Below are positions 24,419-35,524 of a stretch of DNA of 64,000 nucleotides, piece by piece. The notes beneath the pieces are model-generated. The model was given only the letters and a program-made list of their open reading frames with translations. It was not told where the DNA came from and did not search any database. Each line of letters starts with the position of its first letter. The first letter of the stretch is position 1. The stretch covers positions 1 to 64,000 of the forward strand of contig NW_026570424.1 in assembly GCF_019649055.1 (NCBI RefSeq), given 5' to 3'. The DNA comes from Paramacrobiotus metropolitanus. Its lineage: Eukaryota > Tardigrada > Eutardigrada > Parachela > Macrobiotidae. A program made the translations under genes and the position numbers.

Positions 24419-25174
24419 AGGGGTGCCGGGCCAAGTTGGGACAGTTGCGTAAAGTAAATTCAAATAAATTCCCAGAAGGCACTTTGTTTCTATATTTGAA
24501 CTCTCCTAGCGTAACTTTTTGTTGCGAATCCAGTAGTGTTAAAGCTGTTGTCGTTCGACACGGTAGTAAGAACCCAGGGGGCGACTAAGAGGGCGGGGTG
24601 GTGGTCATTTTTCGACCTCTTATTTTTTTTTTTATAACTGCAGCTGTAAGAAATGCACCAATTGATATTTCTGCGTGTACGTTTTCTAGAACTATTGCGT
24701 GACCCATGAGGTGTCTTTTATAGGTCACCAGAAAATTCTGGCGCGATCAGTGCTCGAGATCACCTCGAAGGAAGGTGGATCTTCCATAGACTTGTATGTT
24801 AAAGAGTACCAACTTAGAAATGCGGTTGCCTGGAGCCCGGATCGCATTAGGCAGAACGTTAGTGTTTAGATGAAGTGTGGGAAGGGACCGTTAGAAAACC
24901 ACGCTGTTAGTTGATGGTTCCAAACCTTCTCCAATTTTAAAATTATTTTCGAATGAGCTTGATTTTTTCTCAGTAAGCAGTGCGATTTTTGTACTAAAAC
25001 TTAAATTAAACAATTAGCCCCCGTTCCCTGTACTTCAGCTTTTTCCATCGAAATAAAAATCTGAAAGGTGCTACAGACCAAAAGCTATCATGAAACAGTT
25101 AATTAAAAATTTTAGACTTCATTGGTAAAAAAAGAGGAATTTTTATGACTGTCCCAACTTGGCCCGGCAGGGCT
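24419..25174. mobile_element. Non-autonomous DNA transposon, 756 bp, 27-bp inverted repeats
   Basis: The left end (24419-24445) contains GCCGGGCCAAGTTGGGACAG, and the right end (25148-25174) is its reverse complement. The 27-base arms match at 24 positions, the differences being a GGG/CCC swap near the tip. No ORF inside could be a transposase. Target duplication is unclear (CTAC is near both ends but not flush), so I do not name a superfamily. Confidence 0.7.
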
Positions 25175-26221
25175 ATACTACAGACATAACAACGCCTATC
25201 AACCAATCATATGGCTCGGTTTATGCAGACTAGAACGCAAAGGGTTCTCCCGTGAATTTAATGGGCATCGCTCTTTTTCTTCTTGAATCGGGAAATGCAA
25301 AATTTGGTCACGTGGCGTTACGTTACGATAACCCGTAATGGTAACCCATTACGGGTTACCGTAAGTGTCACCAATTACTTACTTTACTCGCGCTTAGTCA
25401 GTTGGAGGCGTTGTTTCGGAATGCATTTACAATTAGTGAACAAGCATACTTTGCGGCAATGTTATTATCATTATTATTTATTATTATCATTATTATTATT
25501 CGTCAGCTGCCGCATTTTTTTAACATGAAATATTGCTTTCAATACAGTACACTTTTGTAAAAGCCGACGTTTTCAAATAATCCGTTTATGCGTCAAGCAA
25601 AAATATTATTAATAACACAGTGCGCAAACCGTACCACTGATATGGATCCACTTTGGCGTTGCAAATGGCGATGTGAACAGGCACAAAAGACAACACGTGC
25701 AAATGGCATTGCAAATGGCGATCTGAAAGCTCTCCATCGTTGAATACTGTAGATATACGTAATACAGAGGGATGAATTCTTGTCAGTTTTGCTGTTTCAA
25801 AACTACGCGCCGACGTGAACACATTGCCGTGCAATAAACACCCGACTAGAAGAAACATGTCTTCCGGTAACACGTTTACCGTAAATTTCCTCGCTGCGTG
25901 GCAGCACGTAGGAGCCGCTTTTGCGACCGCTGCAGGCTGATTTTATACTGATGTGCATACGTTCTCTGTTATTTTTATGCCCAACACCAGCGTTTTTTAT
26001 CGAACACTTGACACTTCCAACCAGTTACGGTTAGTACGTCAACCAAAACCGATTACAAGACCACAATAGCCTTTTTCTACAATTGCAATTAATAATTTAT
26101 TATGACGGTACACAGCGGAATTGACAACCGTACAATTAGGCGTGCCGAGGGTGTACGAGGCGTAGCGTGCCTAGCGTTTGTCATTTGGAACGAGAAAATA
26201 ACGGCAGACTTACGGTTCTGA
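25175..26221. other. Intergenic, no gene seen
   Basis: Contains a TTATTATCATTATTA-type microsatellite (about 25461-25500) and a short internal repeat TTGCAAATGGCGAT (about 25660 and 25710). No supported gene. Confidence 0.4.
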
Positions 26222-26358
26222 TGTACCGTAAGTTCAACCCATTGTGGTCTTTGTCGCCCTGCATGCAGGACTGGGGCGAGGGTCACGCATCCCAATATGA
26301 CAGTGAGCACGCGGAGCAGTCCAGCGACTTGGAGTCTGAAGACGAAGAGGATGAGTAA
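26222..26358 (+). pseudogene. Remnant of an F-box-family terminal exon
   Basis: The frame reads KFNPLWSLSPCMQDWGEGHA, then an acidic tail ending SDLESEDEEDE and a stop. This matches the end of the family's last exon (compare LNKFCLAALAHCMRDW and the acidic tail of the 58973-61147 copy). The conserved DPRPSAHYRE part upstream is not readable and no F-box exon precedes it. It is an isolated, decayed terminal-exon fragment, oriented opposite to the interrupted family gene at 30570-55929. Confidence 0.55.
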
Positions 26359-26842
26359 ACAGTGAAACACCCTATTACAAGTTTCTGAAGACTCCTTGTT
26401 GTTTGTTTGTTTAATGAGCTTAAGGTGAAGGTTAGGCAATTAATTACAAGAAGTCATTAAATGTTTTGGAGCATGTATCCAGTTAGACAATGTGTAACCC
26501 ACATTCTAAAAAAATCCGGCTCGAAAACAATGGATTCTTGACTTCAAACGTAAACAAAACATTTTCAGACCTCTAGCACGACAGGCGAGTGTTATCCCCT
26601 GAGACAGATCTGAGTTGCGCAGCTGCACTGTCCTGACCGATCGGAGCTATAGCGCTGTGTCTTCCCTACGCTCTGTCTCTTACTGGCGTGCGCAGCCTAA
26701 TGTGAGCCGGTCAGTTCGGCTTCCGTGGTAGCGTCAGTCACATATTGTTTATAATTTTCATAATTTATGTTTGTTTTGCTAGTGCATTAATACTATTGTA
26801 CATAATTCAACGAAATGTTGTACAGGATAACAGGCTGTGTAC
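26359..26842. other. Intergenic, no gene seen
   Basis: No supported feature before the inverted-repeat element at 26843. Confidence 0.4.
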
Positions 26843-27008
26843 TAGTGATTCGGCGAAGTCTGCCGTAAACCGTAAAACGGGCACCGCTTTTAATCAAGAG
26901 TACAGAGTTAGACAGAGCGTGTGTCTAACGAATTTCTGTCTGCTCCCTTGATTAAATGCGTTTTACGGCGCCCGGTCGCCTGCCCAGGCGGACTTCGCCG
27001 ACTCACTA
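26843..27008. mobile_element. MITE of about 165 bp that folds along its whole length
   Basis: The ends are AGTGATTCGGCGAAGTCTGC and, read inward from the right, AGTGAGTCGGCGAAGTCCGC. Most of the interior is also self-complementary (CCGTAAAACGGGCACCGC against GCGTTTTACGG, TTTAATCAAG against CTTGATTAAA, TTAGACA against TGTCTAA). ACT flanks both sides and could be a 3-base target duplication. No coding capacity. Confidence 0.7.
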
Positions 27009-27454
27009 CTAAGACGAAAGTGCCGAAGTTTGAGAAATGTAGCTTAACACGGGAAAAAGATATAGCGCTTCAAAATTTTTAAAATCAATTTTAAAATCAA
27101 TAAAAATTTTTTTCGAGAAGCTGTAATGGGCAATTTTTGGGAAAAGCCTTTTTAGGCAATCGATCCGCTTAAGGGGTAACAAAACTTCGAAGCGTTCGAA
27201 TGCAGTTCAACGATACGCATTTTGTTTACAGGCTGCTGTTTACGCGTAGCCTGCCGGTATTGTGCTGATCACGATGCACCATTCGGTAGCAAAATTATCC
27301 TGCTGTTAGAAAACAGTCGCGATAGCGCTTTAACTACTTACAGTAGAATGGTAGAGCCTTTAAAGTGAGTTGGTCCATAATTGTCTAACCCTCGCGCTAA
27401 TGTCTACAACAATCAGGGATGTCCTGCACGAGGTTATAGACTAACATGGGAGAA
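27009..27454. other. Intergenic, no gene seen
   Basis: AT-rich with no supported feature. Confidence 0.4.
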
Positions 27455-27480
27455 AAGGCTATCACATCAGTGATAGCCTT
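27455..27480 (-). terminator. Stem-loop at the 3' end of the non-LTR fragment
   Basis: AAGGCTATCAC and GTGATAGCCTT form an 11-bp perfect stem with a 4-base loop. It sits 34 bases beyond the stop codon of the RT fragment (27514) on the same strand, where some non-LTR retrotransposons carry a 3' hairpin recognised by their own RT. The role is inferred. Confidence 0.5.
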
Positions 27481-27513
27481 ACATATAAAACATCGCAAAC
27501 ATAAACAACAGTT

Positions 27514-29861
27514 TTACAGTAAACAGTGATGATCAACATGAAGTTGAAGGAAACGCTTAGTCCATTTTAAATCCGTCCATTCAACCGTATCCAGGCAAGA
27601 GTCAAAACTGGTGATGCGGTTGTATGATTCCTGGGGCAGCTTGATTTCGTTCCACAAGTGCGCAATCAGATAACCAAAGCTCCGCTCGCTGACAAAACTT
27701 CCGTCCGTCCGGGGTGCACGTGTCCACGGGTTCCACTGCGTAGGGATGTTCATCAAGGGATGTTATTTGGCGTGGTCTACCTGCAATACAAACAGCGGCA
27801 GCGCCAAGTTTTTCCCGAAGCTTGAAAAATTTTTCTCCATAAAATACAAGACGGAACACCGTCTTGTACATCAGTAGCAGAGATTTACGAATACGACAAA
27901 ATAACAGAGACTTATATCCCGCTTTTTTTAGCGTTTCGGCATACTCAAACTTGCAAGGGCCGAATCTGATACTTTTTAAAAATCGAAATTGACAGTCTTC
28001 TAACTGATCAATCAGTAACTTCTGTAGACAGAAAGCTACGGAACTGCCATAATCGGCTATCGGTTTAACAAGGAAATCATACAACTTCGTTCGAGCCGCA
28101 CTGTTTTGATATGGAAACAGTGCGTTTAGGTAACGGATTCTTTTTTTCATGCGGGTAGCTAGATTTTCGCTATTACGTTTCCAGTTTAAATGTCGGTCCA
28201 GATAGATACCTAGGTACTTCACATTGTCCTTCAAAAATCTAGCAAATATTTCCGGCATCTTTTAATATGTTGTTTGAACAGTACACAGGAAACGAGCGTT
28301 GAAGTTTTAGTTTGCCTAATTTGATGTGTTTGCGAACCATGCCGAAACTGGGCGTTGCCCAAGCTGCACGAGCCAGGCTTGATTTCGTTCCACAAGTGCG
28401 CCATCAGATAAGCAAAGCTGCGCTCGCTGATGAACTTCCGTCTGTCCGGGGTGCACGTGTCCACGGGTTCCACTGCGTAGGGATGTTCATCAAGGGATGT
28501 TATTTGGCGTGTTCTACCTGCAATACAAACAGCGGCAGCATAAGTTTTTCCCGAAGCTTGAAAAATTTTTCTCCATAAAATACAAGACGGAACACCGTCT
28601 TGTACATCAGTAGCAGAGATTTACGAATACGACAAAATAACAGAGACTTATATCCCGCTTTTTTTAGCGTTTCGGCATACTCAAACTTGCAAGGGCCGAA
28701 TCTGATACTTTTTAAAAATCGAAATTGACAGTCTTCTAACTGATCAATCAGTAACTTCTGTAGACAGAAAGCTACGGAACTGCCATAATCGGCTATCGGT
28801 TTAACAAGGAAATCATACAACTTCGTTCGAGCCGCACTGTTTTGATATGGAAACAGTGCGTTTAGGTAACGGATTCTTTTTTTCATGCGGGTAGCTAGAT
28901 TTTCGCTATTACGTTTCCAGTTTAAATGTCGGTCCAGATAGATACCTAGGTACTTCATTGTCCTTCAAAATCTAGCAAATATTTCCGGCATCTTTTAATA
29001 TGTTGTTTGAACAGTACACAGGAAACGAGCGTTGAAGTTTTAGTTTGCCTAATTTGATGTGTTTGCGAACCATGCCGAAACTGGGCGTTGCCCAAGCTGC
29101 ACGAGCCAGGCTTGATTTCGTTCCACAAGTGCGCCATCAGATAAGCAAAGCTGCGCTCGCTGATGAACTTCCGTCTGTCCGGGGTGCACGTGTCCACGGG
29201 TTCCACTGCGTAGGGATGTTCATCAAGGGATGTTATTTGGCGTGTTCTACCTGCAATACAAACAGCGGCAGCGCCAAGTTTTTCCCGAAGCTTGAAAAAT
29301 TTTTCTCCATAAAATACAAGACGGAACACCGTCTTGTACATCAGTAGCAGAGATTTACGAATACGACAAAATAACAGAGACTTATATCCCGCTTTTTTTA
29401 GCGTTTCGGCATACTCAAACTTGCAAGGGCCGAATCTGATACTTTTTAAAAATCGAAATTGACAGTCTTCTAACTGATCAATCAGTAACTTCTGTAGACA
29501 GAAAGCTACGGAACTGCCATAATCGGCTATCGGTTTAACAAGGGAATCATACAACTTCGTTCGAGCCGCACTGTTTTGATATGGAAACAGTGCGTTTAGG
29601 TAACGGATTCTTTTTTTCATGCGGGTAGCTAGATTTTCGCTATTACGTTTCCAGTTTAAATGTCGGTCCAGATAGATACCTAGGTACTTCACATTGTCCT
29701 TCAAAAATCTAGTAAATATTTCCGGCATCTTTTAATATGTTGTTTGAACAGTCATATTCCAAATACACGGGAAACGAGCGTTGAAATTTTAGTTTGCTTA
29801 ATTGATGTGTTTGCGAACCATGCCGAAACTGGGCGTTGCCCAAGCTGCACGAGCCAGGCAT
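27514..29861 (-). mobile_element. Tandem array of a 5'-truncated non-LTR retrotransposon fragment, three copies plus a stub
   Basis: The same RT C-terminal fragment is repeated head to tail. Copy starts (ATG of MPEIF) lie at 28258, 28991 and 29728, giving periods of 733 and 737, and a stub reaches 29861. Each encodes NVKYLGIYLDRHLNWKRNSE, KLYDFLVKPIADYGSSVAFC and SLLFCRIRKSLLLMYKTVFR, typical of the region after the RT core in jockey/CR1-like elements. The RT catalytic core is missing. Copies 2 and 3 are nearly identical, with a few one- or two-base indels that shift the frame. Copy 1 matches them over most of its length but diverges towards 27600-27720 and alone carries the natural C terminus ending at 27514. 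The array probably arose by tandem duplication of an existing insertion. Confidence 0.75.
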
Positions 29862-30569
29862 GCTTATCCATTAGCTTTTATTTTTCTTCCTCCAGATTTA
29901 GTGTCTTCTCGTACTGATCTTACTAATTTTGCTGATTGTTGCGGTAATACTATCTATATTGTTACTCCGAGCAGCTGTCACTTGGGCGGGATAATAGTCT
30001 GATTCCTTATTTATTCAACAGCACGTTAATCCACAAACAAGGAAACACTGCAGCAGCACAACGACGGCGGCGAACTCAACACCTCACCCTGCACAACGAA
30101 ATCTACACAACCGCTAACCTGCACGCACCCGACAGTCTGTGCGGATCCGGAAAATTAGCAAAGATTAGGAAAATACATTGAATAAAATAGGAAGAAAAAC
30201 AAAGGAAGAGTGTTCCTCTCGCCACGCAACTCTGGCGCGGGCCCGGTAGGAAAGTCGCGGCTCCCTCCAGACCAATTCTTTACTGCCCTGTTTTCTCCGC
30301 AAGCACTGCCTAGTACATGCTACTATTGCACCGTAACGAAGATCCAGCTTTTACAATTCTGAAAACTTTTTAAAATAACTGAAGAACCATTTCAAATACG
30401 TCGAAATGAACGGAAATTTTGTTCCGTAAACGTTTGTACCTATATGGAATACCAAAAAAATGGGTACGTATAGGATACTTTTGGTAGTCGGTTCGGCAGG
30501 AACTTGTGGTAAAAACCGGTGAATTTAGAGAAGCATCATTAGTTACTGGAGACGATATCATGCGCGCAC
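29862..30569. other. Non-coding between the RT array and the F-box exon
   Basis: No gene. The expected terminal exon of the minus-strand F-box-family gene should lie here or further left, but its DPRPSAHYRE motif was not found on this strand. Confidence 0.4.
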
Positions 30570-31352
30570 CTTTCTCACTGCTCTCTCTTTACTGACCATC
30601 CTATTGGGCATGCACTGGGCGATGCGCTGCGCATCCACCGGCGGTCCCTGGCTGCGCAAGTGCTGCTATAACTCCACAACTCCCAACTCCAACAGCTCCA
30701 CAACGCCCAGCGCATCGACCCGCCGTCCGTTGGAGACGACCAAGGGAATGCGCAACTCCATAACGGTCTGTTCGTCCTTCAACAAGGTAAAGACGAAATC
30801 CTTGACGATCACCCGCTGACAGTAGGGCAGCAGCCCGCTCCGCCCCGCGTTCATCTCGGAGGGCAGCGCGTACAGCGCCACATTCGACTCCTCGAGGCTG
30901 CTGGATCGGCGGTGCACGATGCAACGGTGGAGACGGATCCCGGCTTCCTTTAGGAGATTCTGGGCCACTTCGAACACTCCTTCGCGGTACCTTCCGTTTT
31001 CGCGCAGGGAGATGGTACGGGTGGCGGGCGTGATGGACTTGGCGACGCAAGCGTACAGGGCGTAGATATCCCGAACGCGGTGGCCCGGGAGCGCCACACG
31101 CACCTCACTGCCCACGTCGTCCGCAGCAAGCAGCCTGGCCCATAGATGACAGGTGCGGCGACAACGCACGCGGTCGACGGTGTCCAGCGACAGGAAGATC
31201 TCCTTCAGCACTTCCAACGGCAATGCCAGATACTTTTCACCCACACTCAACGGCGTTTTCCGCTTAGGCTCAGCGTCAGCCGACGTCCCGGCGTTCTTCA
31301 GTGGCTCATTGTGAAAGAGAGGAAACCGTCGTTGTCTCTGGAACTCCATCGC
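30570..31352 (-). pseudogene. F-box exon (exon 2) of an interrupted F-box-family gene
   Basis: The minus strand enters at 31352 after a CCATAG acceptor and reads the family F-box exon: LPLEVLKEIFLSLDTVDRVR, RCRRTCHLW, SITPATRTISLRENG, IRLHRCIVHRRS. A short internal duplication (GVVELLE then LGVVEL) introduces an in-frame TAG at 30666-30668. Family homology continues in frame past it (QHLRSQGPPVDAQRIAQC) to about 30570, where a weak GTGCGC donor follows. The N-terminal exon of the same gene is 24 kb away at 55308-55929, separated by an LTR retrotransposon. No terminal exon is seen. With a nonsense codon, a missing last exon and a disrupted first exon, this is most likely a pseudogene. Confidence 0.75.
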
Positions 31353-31391
31353 CTATGGCAAATGAATGATAACCATATAGGGCTTATTATA

Positions 31392-31395
31392 GGCA
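31392..31395. repeat. Target-site duplication GGCA (left)
   Basis: GGCA immediately precedes the left LTR and is repeated immediately after the right LTR at 55064-55067. A 4-base duplication is normal for Ty3/gypsy-type integrases. Confidence 0.8.
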
Positions 31396-31727
31396 TATAA
31401 CGTGGTACTCAGAATGAGTCCAGGACAGTGATCCCCACTGACAGGATCCTGCGTAATGTAATATGCTACGAAATCTGGATAAATGCGCAACGCACGGCAT
31501 CCACTAGCATAAGTACACTTTATTGAGTGAAATCCAACTCACATCAACACTGACTGAACACCACTGGCAAATCTGCCAAGCGAAGAGCTAAATCAATGCT
31601 CTTCGCAGCGCACATAGGCGCGCCCACACAAGGCACATACAACCAATCAGAGGAGACACAACACTGACACGTCATCCGCATAACGCCACAGGCGTGATGG
31701 TGGACGTGAGTACAGCCATGGCTCACA
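31396..31727 (-). repeat. 3' LTR (left copy)
   Basis: 332 bases, identical to the right copy except one base (T at about 31699 against G in the other). Read on the minus strand it begins TGTGAGCC and ends GTTATA. It contains AATAAA (plus-strand TTTATT near 31513), a plausible polyadenylation signal. Only a weak purine run (AGAGG) precedes it on the minus strand as a polypurine tract. Confidence 0.9.
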
Positions 31728-32566
31728 TGCCTCTGGGAGGGATGCCGAGCTCCGTTCGAGGCTGAATCCATCTCCGCGTTGAATCCGATCGTTTGGCGGA
31801 CGGCCTGTGTGTGCTCGTAAAAATTGCTAATAAAAACATCATCTCTTTTAATCCATTTCATCACATCTAATCTATTCATAGACAAGTCCACGATGTGAAT
31901 AAAGAGATCTGTATCAAAAATACTATATCAACAGTTATAACAGATCAACAGAAGTATTAATCAAAATCCGTAGACTAGGATCCTCCACTCATCTGGTCAC
32001 AGGTATCCTGTCCACCGTTAGGAACTTTTTGGTCCAATTCCGCTCCATTGAGCAACTTCGCTCCGCTTGAGCATCTTGCGCATATGATGCGACTTCATCA
32101 CATGAGATCCGCTTTAGGAATTTGATGCGTATCATTCGTACGACTTATCAATACTACTTCATCTTTGGATAATTGCGTATCTACTGTACGACTTCGGTCA
32201 GATGAGATCCATATTGGTCATGGAGGGACGTCATATAGACAAGCGAAATTCGCTTCCTCCCTGGTGAGATCATCTATGAGATGATTCGGATGTGCGACAT
32301 CGTAATAATTCATCTTCCATCTATGTCATGGAGGAACTTGAGTCGTTTTGATATCGACTTTCAAGCTCATTTCAGCTTGCCTCCCTGGTAAAGTTCATCT
32401 GTCGCACATCTCATCCTTATTACAGAGTGCCGGCAAGTTTTACCGTAGCTACTCCGTTCAGAGATCCGGCTAATTACCGTTGATTCTCACACTTGTAAGA
32501 TGAGCTGAGTTGATGGACTAGGAGAGCCGACTCTAAGCCGTAGCAACTCCTTTTCGATCGATAATA
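31728..32566 (-). other. 3' non-coding region of the giant element
   Basis: About 840 bases between the last ORF and the 3' LTR. Rich in short recurring words (CATCTG, TCCCTGGT, GATGAGAT types), with no ORF of note. Confidence 0.55.
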
Positions 32567-35524
32567 TTACTCCATCATCTCGTTCAACTCATCTTCGTCG
32601 TCACCATCTCGCGGCTGACGTTTCTTCGTAGACTTCGGCTGATTTTGGTCGGAGGTCCGATCTATGGGTTCTGTCGGTGCAACTCCTGCGGCTTGCTCTG
32701 GTTGAACAACTCGAACAGCTACATGACGTGGACCGCGACCTTTTCCTTGGCGACTTCGTTTTATCGCCTCAAGCCGGTGTCGCGCATCATCTTCCTCCAG
32801 CTGCAAGTCCCGGTTTCGAGGATCCTCAGCCAACCGTTGTCTGACATCCTCGTAATGATCACGGATCTGCTGATTCCTGGCAGCTCGTCTGCCGGGTGCG
32901 TTAGGGACTTGAGGTGGTGCCGTATTTTGGGATCGATGTCCTCTGAGATGCTCCTTGATGTATTTATGGACATGATCTTTTGGTTCCACATATTGGGTGT
33001 CCATCGTATAACGGATTCGGTCGAGCATGTCCTGATAATGAGAGTCGAAAATCGTCCGAAGATTATCGTATTCCAGTCTGCCCGTAACACTCTTCAAATC
33101 ATCATCCGCTTTCTTGGCTGTTGCCTGATGTTTAGCGGCTGATCCCATTTTGGCAGCTTTATCCCGGAATACGAGCGGGACTTTATTCTTCAACATGTCC
33201 GAGCTCAATTGGCTGATCGACGAGTAATGTGCTAATCGAGCAGCGAAAATCTTCTGACCCCACGTTCTTGCGTCATGGCTGGTAGGATCAACTACCAAGC
33301 CGATCGCTGCTCTCGCTGCCAGCATCTTAAATGCCGGGTTCACGTGTCGTAGCACAAACTGCGCCACGTATTCTCGTCGTTCTTTTATCTCTTGGTATTC
33401 AAATTGGGTCCATCCCGTGGTGTCGACGGTATCCAATGGAACTCCCAGTAGATTTAAGTCAAGCAGACTTGGCAGACCACACTGTCTGATGGGCGTATAG
33501 TACGTATTCGCTTCTTCAGTTGTGATCTCCAATCGCCCCAGTCTGCTCTCTCTAATTTCTTCTGCATAATTCGAGTCAATAAGGAACTGTCGCAGATGTT
33601 GCAACTGAGTCAAGATGATCCCTGACTGTTCCGACTCGATGTCCAGTCCCAGGTAGCGACATATTTCAGCTCTTTGATCTTCCAGATCATCCATGTTGTA
33701 CGTTTTTCGGATGAACTGGTGACGTCTTGACGGGTTATTGAACCGGGACGGTTTACTCGTTGGCTGACGGTCGTCTTCTCGTCGATGTTCCGGTTTGCGT
33801 CTATCTTCTTGTTGACGTCTCTCTTCTATAATGTGACGAACGTCCTGTTCACGTCGCGGCGGTGCCTTACTCGCCGATGTCGACGGCTGAAGATCGCTAT
33901 CGAGAATCACCTGTCTTTTGTGGATCACGGTGTCCTGTGAGGACGATGTGTCCATCGGTTCATCTGTCGATGTCGTCACGATCAATGGATCCACCACGTA
34001 AACTTCAGACTGCATACGAGTGTACTTCGGTGGGCTGTCTTCCCGCTCTCCGCTGGAAGATCGTTTAGTTGGCAACTCAAATGTGTTGAAGAATGCCACA
34101 TCTTCCTGCCACATCTTATCATGTGGGTCGGGACTTCGATTTCTACGATCTCTTCTCTGATCTCGAGATCGTTCAGGCGTGAATCCTCTGACTTTTTGAT
34201 GCACGAATGCACAACTTATTGGTTCCTGACGACGTTCCTTTTCAGGTTCCGGTTGTCGCGATTCTGATCGTCGTTCGGTGTTATTCTGAGCTGGTCTACG
34301 TCGAGCACCAACTTCAACCACTTCATCTCCGTGGCGCTCCCAACCTCTCGGGCCACGATAATCTCGATCGCGAGATCGTTCACGGGATCTATCATCTCGT
34401 TCGTTATGATAGTCCCGGGTTCGTTCACGAGAGTATTCCCGCGATCTCTCATTCCGGAAGTCGTAGTTTCTTTCCCGTGAATATTCACGTGATCTCTCAC
34501 TTCGTCTGGCAGGTGATCGAGGTCGTGTAAACCCTCCTTCATCTCGTTTGAAGCTTTGGAATGCCTTCATCACCTCCGCTTCACGTTGACGGGATTTCCT
34601 AGCTTCCTCAGTCATCTTTTCAATGAGCATCTGCGTCTCCGGTTTAGGTTTTTCACCTCGTTCCAACCTGAGTTTCTCTCGCAGAAGGGCTTCGAATAAG
34701 TCTTTGCGGATATCCAGAGGGTTTTTTATCAGCGCGTCAATTTGTATCGTCAATGATTGGACTCTGGCGCTGGCCTCATCCTCATTTAATTTGAATACGG
34801 TTATTGGCTCTTTTTCTTTTTGTGCCAATTTTGCCCGATGTTCACGCGCAACTTGCTCCTCAGCGCGTCTGCGGCTGGCGACTGCTTCAGCTTCTAATTC
34901 TCTTTGTCTGTTTGCTTCAGCTTGCATTCGTTCAGAATCAGCGTTGAACTGCTTTCTATAGGCATCCGCTTTGTCATCTTGCGGAGGTTCGAAAGTGACA
35001 TCCCATCCGGCTTCATTAGTCGCAATTGCCTGACGATAACGGTCTTCTATCAACATCTTTTCCCGTGGTGGGACCGTTTTCCATGCCTCCGCAGATGTAA
35101 GGGTGCGGAAAACATCTCGATTTCCGTAAATGGCTTCCGTATATGCCACTAAAGTTCTGCCTGGTTCCTTAAATATACAAAACCAGCATGGGCTTTTCCT
35201 ATTATCGATCTTACTATTTCGAATACAGTCCGGACATTTTGGATTAAAGCCCGTAAACTGATCAATTTCAGGATCAGGAGGCGTCGATGTCGTCTGACTC
35301 GTCGAAGGTGCCGGTGTAGCCTGGTTTCTCACCGGCGCAGGTGCTGCCTGACTTCGTACAGCCAGAGGTGCCGGTTGAGCTAACCTGCCCTGGATCTGCT
35401 TAGTCATCTGGACTTTCGGGTTGGCTTGACTTTTTGAGCCATTTTTCCACTTTAATCTGTAATCAGAACATGTCAATTTACATCTCATCATCTCATCGCT
35501 ATCCCATGAAGTCCTTCTTATCAT
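32567..35524 (-). CDS. Accessory ORF 3 of the giant element, 985 aa, unknown function
   Basis: One uninterrupted frame. The N-terminal part has a CX2C-X12-CX2C pair (C97, C100, C113, C116), a likely metal-binding site. Then come a charged coiled-coil-like stretch rich in E, R, K and A, a long Arg/Ser/Glu segment with SRERSRDRDY-type repeats like RS domains, and a more compact C-terminal third with few low-complexity runs. No signal peptide or transmembrane helix is visible, so it does not look like an envelope gene. Within the first 25 codons the DNA reads TTCTGATTACAG, a good splice acceptor, so the true start may come from splicing. RS-like regions often bind RNA or splicing factors; that role is inference. 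Confidence 0.75.
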   Translation of the reverse strand: MIRRTSWDSDEMMRCKLTCSDYRLKWKNGSKSQANPKVQMTKQIQGRLAQPAPLAVRSQAAPAPVRNQATPAPSTSQTTSTPPDPEIDQFTGFNPKCPDCIRNSKIDNRKSPCWFCIFKEPGRTLVAYTEAIYGNRDVFRTLTSAEAWKTVPPREKMLIEDRYRQAIATNEAGWDVTFEPPQDDKADAYRKQFNADSERMQAEANRQRELEAEAVASRRRAEEQVAREHRAKLAQKEKEPITVFKLNEDEASARVQSLTIQIDALIKNPLDIRKDLFEALLREKLRLERGEKPKPETQMLIEKMTEEARKSRQREAEVMKAFQSFKRDEGGFTRPRSPARRSERSREYSRERNYDFRNERSREYSRERTRDYHNERDDRSRERSRDRDYRGPRGWERHGDEVVEVGARRRPAQNNTERRSESRQPEPEKERRQEPISCAFVHQKVRGFTPERSRDQRRDRRNRSPDPHDKMWQEDVAFFNTFELPTKRSSSGEREDSPPKYTRMQSEVYVVDPLIVTTSTDEPMDTSSSQDTVIHKRQVILDSDLQPSTSASKAPPRREQDVRHIIEERRQQEDRRKPEHRREDDRQPTSKPSRFNNPSRRHQFIRKTYNMDDLEDQRAEICRYLGLDIESEQSGIILTQLQHLRQFLIDSNYAEEIRESRLGRLEITTEEANTYYTPIRQCGLPSLLDLNLLGVPLDTVDTTGWTQFEYQEIKERREYVAQFVLRHVNPAFKMLAARAAIGLVVDPTSHDARTWGQKIFAARLAHYSSISQLSSDMLKNKVPLVFRDKAAKMGSAAKHQATAKKADDDLKSVTGRLEYDNLRTIFDSHYQDMLDRIRYTMDTQYVEPKDHVHKYIKEHLRGHRSQNTAPPQVPNAPGRRAARNQQIRDHYEDVRQRLAEDPRNRDLQLEEDDARHRLEAIKRSRQGKGRGPRHVAVRVVQPEQAAGVAPTEPIDRTSDQNQPKSTKKRQPRDGDDEDELNEMME

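Noticed and set aside
32645-33142. Plus-strand ORFs opposite the accessory and pol ORFs (also 34207-34530, 40165-40860, 49868-50515)
   Set aside because: They are antisense shadows of long coding frames and show no domain or independent start.
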